Translations under genes and position numbers: made by a program
Shown here: positions 1-5,422 of the stretch, piece by piece
Layout: the number at the start of each line of letters is the position of its first letter
Numbering within the stretch: position 1 is the first letter of the stretch
Notes under the pieces: model-generated
Seen by the model: the letters and a program-made list of their open reading frames with translations, nothing else
Database searches by the model: none
What the model was told of the DNA's origin: nothing
Assembly: GCA_016844515.1 (NCBI GenBank)
Contig: JAERMP010000154.1
Span: 1-5,664, forward strand
Direction of reading: 5' to 3'
Length of the DNA: 5,664 nt
DNA from: Thermoleophilia bacterium
GTDB taxonomy: Bacteria > Actinomycetota > Thermoleophilia > Gaiellales > Gaiellaceae

Positions 1-2955
1 GCCGACCGCCCGCACGACCCCGCGCTCGTCCGTGAAGGATGTTCCAAGGAGCGCGCGGATCGCCTCCGCGACCGCGTCCGCCTCCTCCCAGGAGGACTGA
101 CTGCGCCCCGCGTGCTCGATCGCGTCGATCACGAGGCCGTTGCCGGCCGCGAGCGAACGGAGCCCGCTCACCTCGGCGGGCAGCAACCGGCCCTCGTAGT
201 ACGCCTCCGAGGTGAAGTCGCAGATCTCCGGCCGCAGGCGCCAGGTGCGCTCGAGGAAGATGCCCCGCTCGGGAGGCACCGTCTCGTCCAAGCCCAGCAG
301 CTGCTGTAACACCGACACCTTGGCGGCGTCCGGCTGCGCGCCCTGGGAGACCTGCGGGAGCTGGTTCGGATCGCCGAGCAGCACAAGGTTGCGCGCGGCG
401 GAACCGACCGCGAGCGCGTCGGCGAGCGAGACCTGGCCCGCTTCGTCGACGAACAGCGTGTGCAGGCGCCCCTCGAAGTCCTCGCGCGCGAAGAGCCAGG
501 CCGTCCCAGCCACCAGCTGGAGCTCGTCCTCGAGGAGATCACCCCAGTCGTCGCGCCAGTCGATGAACTTCCCCTCGAAGCGCGACTCCTCGTTTCCCCC
601 GGTCGACTTCTTGCGGCCCGTGAAGACGAACCCCTGCTCGCGCGCCTCGCGCTCGATCTCTTCGAGCAGCTTGTTGATCGCCTTGTGGCTGAGCGAGGTG
701 ACCCCGACCCGCTTCCCGTCTCGCATCAAGGCCACCGCCATCTTCGCCCCCTGCCACGTCTTGCCCGAGCCGGGAGGGCCTTGCACGAAGAGGTAGCTGT
801 CCTCGAGCGTGGAGACGGCCTCGACAGGCGCCAGCTCGAGTCGCGCGCGCGGGAGGCCGCGCTCGAGGACGGCGACCACGGCCGGTTGTGCGTCGCCGTC
901 GAGGTACGAGCGCGCGAGCCGCGCGAGCGCCCCTCGCTGCTCGCGATCGTGGATCGGCTTCACCGGAATGAGCGCACGCGGGAGCGGCTCTGAGGCCCGA
1001 TTCTTCCCGCGCCACAGCCTCACGAGCCCCTGCTCGTCGTCGACCGTCACGCCGTAGGTCTTCTCCGTCACCGGATCGACGGCATCGCCGCCGATCTTGT
1101 GCTCCTGCTCCGGGAAGGTGAAGGTGTAGACGAGCGAGCTCTTGTCGGGCTCGGGCTCGCCGACAAGCTCGAGGCCTCCGATCGTGTCCGTGTCCGCGAT
1201 CAGCTCCTCCTCCGAGAGCCCCACGTGTAGGAACCACTCCCACCACTGCGGCTTCGCTTCGCGACGGTGGTAGTCGAGGAGCTGCGCGAGGAGCCAGGGC
1301 GCGTCGCCTTCCTCGGCCGAGCGCGCGAGCAGCGCGTCTCTGAGCACGGCGCGCTCGGGGGGCATCTCCTCGTCGGCGGGAGGCTCGGGCACGGGCGACG
1401 GGCGCCAGGGGAGACCGGGCGGGCGCCGATGCAGGAGCCACTCGTGGAGCGCGACCGTCGAGCGGCAGTCCTCCTCGTTGTACGCCTCGATGTCTCTGAG
1501 AAGAGAGTCGTCGCCACTCTCGAGCCAGTGCTCGAACAGGACGGTCGACTCGTCGCCGCCCCGGACCTCGGCCGTGCGCACGAACTCGTACAGCTCCTCG
1601 ATCGCCTTGATCGAGTAGCTCTCCACCGAGGCGCGGAGCGACTGCTTGACGACGCGGTAGAGATCGACGAGCACGTCGCCGCGCAGGAAGCCGTCCACCT
1701 CGTTCTCGCGCGTGGCGTGCTCGCCCATGAGGCGGCGAAGCGCTGTGCGCTCATAGGAGGCGTAGTGGTAGACGTGCGCGCCGGGGTAGCGGCGCCGCCG
1801 GGAGACGACCCAGTCGACGAAGCGCTCGAAGATCTCGCGCTCGCCCTCGCGATCGCGCGCCCAGGCGGCTTCGTAGCGAACCGTGCCGTCCTCGTCGCGG
1901 TAGCACCAGCCAAACAGGTACTCGAGCCCGCGCGCCGGCTCGTAGAAGGGATGGCCTTCGAGGTCGAGCCAGACGTCGCCGAACGACGGCTCGGGCAAAA
2001 GCCGAAAGCCGCGGCCCTCCTCGTCTGGCAGGTGATCCACGCGGTGCACGCCCGTCTCGCGGCGGTAGAGCTGGAGTGCGGCCTGGTGGCGGATCGGCTC
2101 GAGCGTCTCCGTCCGCATGCCCTCGACCTCGAGGCCGGGCTCCTGCACACCGAGTACGGCCAGCGTGGGAATGCCGTGCTCGGCGAGGTGGTCTGCCTGG
2201 CTGCGGCGGAGCCCTGCGACGAGCACGAGATTGTCGTCGTCTCGGAGCTGCTGCTTGCACAGGTTGCGGAAATCGCAAAGCCCGCAGTGATCGCACGGCC
2301 ACGGGTAGGTCTCAGGCGTCTTGTCCAGCGCCTCGAGAAACCGCTCGCGCGAGCGTCGGAAGTGGGCCATGTGGTCGGCGGTGCGAAATGTCTCCCGCAG
2401 TCCAGTACCGAGCTCCACGTGGAAGAACTCGGGAAGCCGCCCCTGAATCCGCCCGAGCTGCTCCGAGTAGAAGCAGAGCTGGAGCACGTGCGCGGGCTTG
2501 GCGGAGCGGGCGAGCTTGGTATCGACGACCTCGTATGTCGTCTCTCCCGTAGGGGCGAGGCTTGCCTCGCCCTCATCCTCCTCCACCCTTTCGAGAAAAT
2601 CCGCGAACCCGCGCCAGGTCCCGTCGGACAGGTACGGCTGGTAGATGACGTCGGCCTCGCCGGCGCGAACCGCCTCCTCGGTGAGCCGCCGTGCCTCCCC
2701 AGCGTCGAACCCCTCGTCGTCGTAGGTGGGAATACGGACGATCGAGCGACCCTCCGCCTCGAGCCGTGCGAGGTATGCAGCCTCGTGCTCGTCGCCCTTG
2801 CCGCGGATCAGGTCGCCGTGCGTGTCGTCGACGTGCGGCCGCGCGAGCTCGCCGCGCTGAACCTGGAGCGAGAGGTTCGTCAGGTGCGGGCAGGCCAGGT
2901 GGGCCGAGAGGTCGGAGGGAGAGAGGAGCAGCGTGCCGTCAACGGCGAGTCGCAT
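1..2955 (-). CDS. TM0106-family RecB-like nuclease / DnaQ-like exonuclease / SF1 helicase fusion (3' end outside window)
   Basis: The minus-strand frame is open for 985 codons from ATG 2955 to the window edge, with no stop. Residues 1-245 form a RecB/Cas4-like PD-(D/E)XK nuclease: GKGDEHE at 52-58, GFAD ending at D119, and VVDTK with D145 and K147. C22 plus C221, C224, C227 and C233 could hold an iron-sulfur cluster, as in Cas4-type nucleases. A helix-hairpin-helix-like stretch lies near 250-265. Residues 325-505 look like a DnaQ/RNase H-type exonuclease: DLE at 331-333, HYASYE at 397-402, D431 and YNEEDC at 492-497. An SF1 helicase follows: Walker A GPPGSGKT 726-733, Walker B FVDEAGQ 835-841, GDPNQLP 861-867 and ERTWRLRP 902-909. 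Helicase motifs V-VI must lie beyond the edge. GTG 2958 is an alternative start, and neither start has a Shine-Dalgarno site. The cellular role is not established; DNA repair or defence is inference. Confidence 0.93.
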   Translation of the reverse strand, partial: MRLAVDGTLLLSPSDLSAHLACPHLTNLSLQVQRGELARPHVDDTHGDLIRGKGDEHEAAYLARLEAEGRSIVRIPTYDDEGFDAGEARRLTEEAVRAGEADVIYQPYLSDGTWRGFADFLERVEEDEGEASLAPTGETTYEVVDTKLARSAKPAHVLQLCFYSEQLGRIQGRLPEFFHVELGTGLRETFRTADHMAHFRRSRERFLEALDKTPETYPWPCDHCGLCDFRNLCKQQLRDDDNLVLVAGLRRSQADHLAEHGIPTLAVLGVQEPGLEVEGMRTETLEPIRHQAALQLYRRETGVHRVDHLPDEEGRGFRLLPEPSFGDVWLDLEGHPFYEPARGLEYLFGWCYRDEDGTVRYEAAWARDREGEREIFERFVDWVVSRRRRYPGAHVYHYASYERTALRRLMGEHATRENEVDGFLRGDVLVDLYRVVKQSLRASVESYSIKAIEELYEFVRTAEVRGGDESTVLFEHWLESGDDSLLRDIEAYNEEDCRSTVALHEWLLHRRPPGLPWRPSPVPEPPADEEMPPERAVLRDALLARSAEEGDAPWLLAQLLDYHRREAKPQWWEWFLHVGLSEEELIADTDTIGGLELVGEPEPDKSSLVYTFTFPEQEHKIGGDAVDPVTEKTYGVTVDDEQGLVRLWRGKNRASEPLPRALIPVKPIHDREQRGALARLARSYLDGDAQPAVVAVLERGLPRARLELAPVEAVSTLEDSYLFVQGPPGSGKTWQGAKMAVALMRDGKRVGVTSLSHKAINKLLEEIEREAREQGFVFTGRKKSTGGNEESRFEGKFIDWRDDWGDLLEDELQLVAGTAWLFAREDFEGRLHTLFVDEAGQVSLADALAVGSAARNLVLLGDPNQLPQVSQGAQPDAAKVSVLQQLLGLDETVPPERGIFLERTWRLRPEICDFTSEAYYEGRLLPAEVSGLRSLAAGNGLVIDAIEHAGRSQSSWEEADAVAEAIRALLGTSFTDERGVVRAVG

Positions 2956-3004
2956 CACCCGGAGTATCAGCAGAAGAGCGGCGCGCGCTTACGGCGCCGG
3001 TCGC
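2835..3004 (-). repeat. Repeat copy R1: 5' end and upstream region of the intact TM0106 gene
   Basis: This is the live copy of a three-copy direct repeat. It spans codons 1-40 of the TM0106 gene, the GATACT box and about 45 upstream bases. It aligns with R3 (5008-5177) at a constant offset of 2173 without gaps, with about 22 mismatches in 168 bases by eye. The upstream end includes, on the minus strand, codons that would read RPAP followed by TAA. This matches the RSAP-TAA that ends the HicA-like gene in R3, so R1 may keep the last codons of a lost HicA-like neighbour. Confidence 0.88.
2959..2991 (-). promoter_or_regulatory. Putative leaderless promoter of the TM0106 gene
   Basis: Reading the minus strand, a GATACT box (2968-2963) lies 4 bases before GTG 2958 and 7 bases before ATG 2955. 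That is the spacing expected between a -10 box and the first transcribed base. No Shine-Dalgarno sequence precedes either start, so translation from a leaderless mRNA is plausible. At the -35 position there is only a weak TAAGCG (2991-2986). The block CTGATACTCCGG is identical in all three copies of this region, while the sequence between it and the -35 position varies. This supports a functional element, but common descent would also conserve it. Confidence 0.4.
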
Positions 3005-3016
3005 GTTCATGCGTTT

Positions 3017-3363
3017 ATGAGCTCACGGGCATGTCCCGAGAGGAGGATTGTCAACCCTGGTGACGGGTGCCAGCATCTCGAGGTGCGTGCCACCCAGGAC
3101 CACCGAGGTCGCACCGTGGAACTCACGGAGGCCGCGATCGACCACATCCTCGGGTCGCACAAGAAGATGGCGCCTCATCTCGACGCGGTCCTACACGCCG
3201 TCGAGCGTCCGACCGTCCACCTCCGCGGGCGCGCCGCGAACGAGGACTGGTACTTCCTCGCCGCCGCCGGCCCTGCCCTGCCCGGTGGCTCCACGTGGTC
3301 GTACACTTCTTCGGAGAAGAGGGCAGCGTGACGACCGCCTTCGGAAGGAGTCGACTCCCATGA
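3017..3363 (+). pseudogene. Frameshifted small toxin-like gene (DUF4258 / PBECR-like)
   Basis: Two plus-strand frames together give one small protein. The first reads VRATQDHRGRTVELTEAAID, then HILGSHKKMAPHL and NEDWYFLAAAGP. The second reads RWLHVVVHFFGEEGSVTTAF and ends in GRSRLP. They join if one copy of a tandem CCCTG (3271-3275 and 3276-3280) is removed, restoring GPARWLHVVV. The 5-bp duplication shifts the frame, so translation stops at TGA 3329-3331 and the last 27 or so residues are lost. The repaired frame ends at TGA 3361-3363, overlapping the next start as ATGA, which supports the repair. The conserved H, NEDW and VVV...TAF pattern resembles small RNase-like toxins seen beside DUF2283 genes; I infer toxin-like function. 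The start is uncertain: ATG 3017 gives about 113 residues when repaired, GTG 3083 about 91. An assembly error could also produce the shift. Confidence 0.7.
3343..3350 (+). promoter_or_regulatory. Ribosome binding site of the DUF2283 gene
   Basis: GGAAGGAG lies 9 bases before ATG 3360, inside the end of the upstream reading frame. It fixes the DUF2283 start and suggests that this gene can still be translated even though ribosomes on the broken upstream gene stop at 3331. Confidence 0.7.
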
Positions 3364-3635
3364 CGCTCACTCTCGGGGGAATAACGTTCGACCGCGTCGT
3401 CTACGACGCCGAGGGCGACGTGCTGTACCTGCACGTCGGTGACCCGAGCACCGCAGTCGAGTTCGAGGGCGTTCCCGAGGGGCATCACGTCCGCTACGCG
3501 GTAGATGGCAGTCTCGTGGGGATCACTCTGCTCAGCCCGAAGTGGCTGCTCGAGCACGACGGCGAGATCGTGCTCACCCTGCCGGAACGAACGATCCGAG
3601 CGACCGACCTTCGTCCGGCGCTGGCAGCCGCATAA
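3360..3635 (+). CDS. DUF2283 family small protein, probable antitoxin-like partner
   Basis: This 91-residue protein begins MTLTLGGITFDRVVYDAEGD. It has the DUF2283 core: YDAEGDVLYLHVG near residues 15-27, a central acidic stretch, then VRYAVDGSLVGITLLSP near 44-60. A C-terminal extension EIVLTLPERTIRATDLRPAL follows. The start is set by GGAAGGAG 9 bases upstream and by the ATGA overlap with the preceding frame, a typical translationally coupled pair. Proteins of this family are small beta-rich domains often encoded beside a small toxin-like gene, so an antitoxin role is likely but inferred. Because its partner is frameshifted, this may be an orphan antitoxin. An imperfect GC-rich stem (CGCC/GGCG core) at 3642-3658 follows the stop, without a T-run. 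Confidence 0.83.
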   Translation: MTLTLGGITFDRVVYDAEGDVLYLHVGDPSTAVEFEGVPEGHHVRYAVDGSLVGITLLSPKWLLEHDGEIVLTLPERTIRATDLRPALAAA

Positions 3636-3656
3636 CGGCACACTCCGCCTCGGCGA

Positions 3657-3735
3657 GTCAGAAGGAGAGCGACGCAACGTAGCCGCGGGTTGCGTCAACC
3701 GGAGTATCAGCGACTGGGCCGCGCGCTTGCGGGTT
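3657..3735 (-). repeat. Repeat copy R2: degraded remnant of a TM0106 5' end and promoter
   Basis: On the minus strand, CTGATACTCCGG (3710-3699) is identical to the blocks upstream of the intact gene and of R3. It is followed by TTG ACG where R1 has GTG ATG, then codons reading QPAATLRRSPSD against RLAVDGTLLLSPSD in the live gene. Allowing a 6-base gap, about 30 of 42 bases match over this coding part. Several differences are synonymous: CTG/TTG, CCC/CCT and TCC/TCT. Upstream, a GCAAGCGCGCG block matches GTAAGCGCGCG in R1 with a 2-base gap. The start codon is lost and the similarity fades after codon 15. I read this as an old stump of a third TM0106 copy. The 12-base block is certain; the coding extension is less so. 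Confidence 0.65.
3671..3696. other. Perfect 8-bp inverted repeat downstream of the DUF2283 gene
   Basis: The arms GACGCAAC (3671-3678) and GTTGCGTC (3689-3696) flank a 10-base loop containing CCGCGG. The hairpin sits 35 bases after the DUF2283 stop and inside repeat copy R2. It could end transcription, but no T-run follows on either strand, so a terminator call is weak. It may simply have arisen as the R2 stump decayed. Confidence 0.5.
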
Positions 3736-3745
3736 CCACAGTCCA

Positions 3746-3777
3746 TTGAGTATTTTTACTCAGTCCGTTGAGTAAAA
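3746..3777 (+). promoter_or_regulatory. Palindromic operator-like site and probable promoter at the ATPase start
   Basis: An AT-rich island in GC-rich DNA carries three half-sites: TTGAGTA at 3746, TACTCA at 3757 and TTGAGTA at 3768. TTTTACTCA (3754-3762) and TGAGTAAAA (3769-3777) form a perfect palindrome with 9-base arms and a 6-base centre that touches the ATG. TGAGTA and TACTCA (3747-3762) form a second, shorter palindrome sharing the middle half-site. The two TTGAGTA copies start 22 bases apart, close to two helical turns. TATTTT (3751-3756) could be a -10 box, with TTGCGG (3727-3732) as a -35 box 18 bases upstream. A dimeric repressor, possibly autoregulation, is the natural reading, but no regulator gene is visible here. 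Confidence 0.65.
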
Positions 3778-4979
3778 TGTCCAGCGTGGCGCTTCCGACG
3801 TACCGCCGGCTCGTGATCTTCGAGGAGATGCTCGCGCGTCTCGTCGAGCCGCGTCGGTTCATCCAGGTAATCGCGGGCCCCAGGCAGGTGGGCAAGACGA
3901 CGTTGGCGCGGCAGGTGCTCGAGGCCGCCGAGCTCCCGTCCCACTACGCCTCCGCGGACGAGGCGGTCGGGTTCGACATCGCGTGGATCCGGGCCCAGTG
4001 GGAGATCGGGCGGCGTCTTGTTCGGGAGCGCTCAGGCGAAGCCGCCGTCCTCGTGCTCGACGAGGTGCAGAAGGTGCCGCGGTGGTCAGACACCGTGAAG
4101 GGCCTCTGGGACGAAGACTCCGCGAGCGGCCTCCCTCTCCATGTCGTCGCGCTCGGTTCTTCGCCCCTCCTCGTCCGGAGGGGTCTCACCGAGAGCCTCG
4201 CCGGGCGCTTCGAGGTCGTGCGTGTCCGGCACTGGAGCTTCACGGAGATGCGCGATGCCTTCGGGCTCGACCTCGAGCAGTTCCTTTTCTTCGGCGGCTA
4301 CCCGGGGGCGGCCGGCCTCGTGGGCGACGAAGCGCGCTGGCGCTCGTATGTGCTCGACTCTCTCGTGGAGACGACGATCTCGCGTGATCTGCTCCTTACG
4401 AGCCCCATCGGCAAGCCCGCGCTGCTCCGGCGACTTTTCGGGCTCGCCTGCGAGTACTCGGGTCAGATCCTCTCGTACACAAAGATGCTCGGCCAGCTCC
4501 ACGACGCCGGAAACACGACGACGCTCGCTCACTACCTCGACCTCCTCGACGGCGCGGGGATGATTTGCGGCCTGCAGAAGTTCTCGGGCTCAGCGGTACG
4601 GCGACGTGCATCGAGCCCGAAGCTGATCGCCCACAACACCGGCCTCGTGAGCGCTGTGCGCGGACTCCCGTTCGCCTCCGTGCGATCGAACCCGCAGCTG
4701 TGGGGTCGCCTCGTCGAGACCGCAATCGGAGCGCATCTCCTGAACCACGGGCTCACGCCTGCGTACTGGCGGGAGCGCAACCGCGAGGTGGACTTCGTGC
4801 TGGAGACCCCGCAGGGGGTCACCGCGATCGAGGTGACGAGCGGGCGACGCAAGGAGGCGCTGCCCGGCCTCGACGCCTTCCTCCTTCGGGTCCCGGAAGC
4901 GCGACCTCTGCTCGTCGGGGCGCAAGGGGTTCCACTCGAGGAGTTCTTCGCGAATCCTCCCGAGCGCTGGCTCGGCTGA
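3777..4979 (+). CDS. AAA ATPase of the AAA_14/DUF4143 type
   Basis: This 400-residue protein has the usual two-part layout. The N-terminal ATPase carries Walker A GPRQVGKTT (34-42), Walker B VLVLDE (91-96), a sensor-like HVVALGSS (122-129) and SLAGRFE (140-146). After a helical middle with FFGGYPGA, the C-terminal DUF4143 part ends in a restriction-nuclease-like fold with EVDFV (D339) and AIEVTSG (E352). The lysine expected after E-V in PD-(D/E)XK nucleases is Thr354, so nuclease activity is doubtful. Members of this family are common accessory genes of unknown role, often near toxin-antitoxin genes. ATG 3777 was chosen; TTG 3768 would add three residues but lies inside the palindromic operator. 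No clear Shine-Dalgarno site precedes either. The gene stands alone between R2 and R3, with 28 bases between its stop and R3. Confidence 0.93.
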   Translation: MSSVALPTYRRLVIFEEMLARLVEPRRFIQVIAGPRQVGKTTLARQVLEAAELPSHYASADEAVGFDIAWIRAQWEIGRRLVRERSGEAAVLVLDEVQKVPRWSDTVKGLWDEDSASGLPLHVVALGSSPLLVRRGLTESLAGRFEVVRVRHWSFTEMRDAFGLDLEQFLFFGGYPGAAGLVGDEARWRSYVLDSLVETTISRDLLLTSPIGKPALLRRLFGLACEYSGQILSYTKMLGQLHDAGNTTTLAHYLDLLDGAGMICGLQKFSGSAVRRRASSPKLIAHNTGLVSAVRGLPFASVRSNPQLWGRLVETAIGAHLLNHGLTPAYWRERNREVDFVLETPQGVTAIEVTSGRRKEALPGLDAFLLRVPEARPLLVGAQGVPLEEFFANPPERWLG

Positions 4980-5007
4980 CGCGCTCGAAGCCCCGAGTCT
5001 GGCTTTA

Positions 5008-5131
5008 GCGGCCGCTCGAGCTCGCCGCGCTGAACCTGGAGTGAGAGGTTCGTCAGATGCGGGCAGGCCAGGTGGGCCGAGAGATCGGACGGGGAGAGAA
5101 GCAGCGTGCCGTCAGCCGAAAGCCGCATCAC
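5008..5131 (-). pseudogene. Truncated 5' stump of a second TM0106-type gene
   Basis: On the minus strand, GTG 5131/ATG 5128 starts MRLSADGTLLLSPSDLSAHL and continues for 40 codons matching the N-terminus of the intact protein, with only three residue changes (A4S, V5A, A38E). Homology stops abruptly at 5008, after the codons for RP, 28 bases from the ATPase stop. The frame stays open by chance to 4532 but is antisense to the ATPase gene there. Of 11 changed codons, 8 are synonymous, so this copy diverged while still under protein-level selection. It therefore represents a separate TM0106 lineage that was later cut off. Its GATACT box is intact, so it might still be transcribed. Confidence 0.85.
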
Positions 5132-5177
5132 CCGGAGTATCAGCGGATCGACGGCGTGTGCTTACGGTGCTGATCGA
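5008..5177 (-). repeat. Repeat copy R3: TM0106 5' end, promoter and end of the HicA-like gene
   Basis: This is an ungapped match to R1 (2835-3004) at about 87% identity. It contains the TM0106 stump, the same CTGATACTCCGG block (5143-5132) and the last five codons of the HicA-like gene, including its TAA. The HicA-like stop lies about 30 bases from the stump start. This junction probably shows the older order, HicB-HicA-TM0106, in one direction on one strand. Confidence 0.88.
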
Positions 5178-5422
5178 TCCACCGCGCTTCGCGTGTCGAG
5201 CGCCTGCCAGAACTGTCCGTCCGTGACGCGGAGCTGGTAGCGGAGGATCGCCCTGAAGCGTCCGGGACTCATGGTCTTCCGCGACGAGAACGAACGGTGC
5301 GTGCGAAGCACGATGCCGTCGGGAAGCACCTTCTCGTAGAAGACGTGGTCACTCCGGCGGACCTCATGCCAGCCGTCGATGCGGCAGAACCTCTCGATCT
5401 GCGCCCAGGTGGGCGTCCTCAC
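5162..5422 (-). CDS. HicA-like small toxin candidate
   Basis: This 86-residue protein starts MRTPTWAQIERFCRIDGWHE. It has the HicA/YcfA-like pattern: an N-terminal helix ending in GW, then RRSDHVFYEK with His26 in the place of the catalytic His, DGIVLRTH, and a helical MSPGRFRAILRYQL (51-64). HicA proteins are small RNA-binding toxins that cut mRNA and are held inactive by HicB; a toxin role here is inference from this pattern. GTG 5422 is the start: it overlaps the stop of the upstream gene as GTGA, indicating translational coupling, and no separate Shine-Dalgarno site is seen. Its last codons fall inside repeat R3. It has no relative elsewhere in the window apart from the possible RPAP-stop remnant in R1. 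Confidence 0.72.
   Translation of the reverse strand: MRTPTWAQIERFCRIDGWHEVRRSDHVFYEKVLPDGIVLRTHRSFSSRKTMSPGRFRAILRYQLRVTDGQFWQALDTRSAVDRSAP

Noticed and set aside
539..2576. Long minus-strand frames in the other two phases (539-1441 and 1200-2576)
   Set aside because: Their translations are low-complexity Arg/Ala/Ser-rich sequence. The third minus phase is open throughout and carries the nuclease and helicase motifs.
1267..3063. Long plus-strand open frame of 598 codons
   Set aside because: It is antisense to the TM0106 gene, which has clear catalytic motifs over the whole stretch. Antisense frames often stay open in GC-rich genes.
2957..3735. Transposon or insertion sequence bounded by R1 and R2
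   Set aside because: There is no transposase and there are no terminal inverted repeats. The repeats are partial gene ends of unequal age, which does not fit a target-site duplication.
3123..3746. 207-codon minus-strand frame across the DUF2283 region
   Set aside because: It is antisense to the DUF2283 and toxin-like genes. Only the short segment near 3657-3698 is meaningful, as the R2 remnant.
5008..5020. Adjacent NotI- and XhoI-like sites (GCGGCCGC then CTCGAG) suggesting a cloning junction
   Set aside because: R1 has GCGGCCGC at the matching place, so the first site is ancestral. The second arises from a single base difference in GC-rich DNA. No other vector sequence is seen.
4532..5131. 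199-residue minus-strand frame starting like TM0106
   Set aside because: Only the first 40 codons are homologous; the rest is antisense to the ATPase gene. It is a truncated stump with a chance extension, not a real fusion protein.
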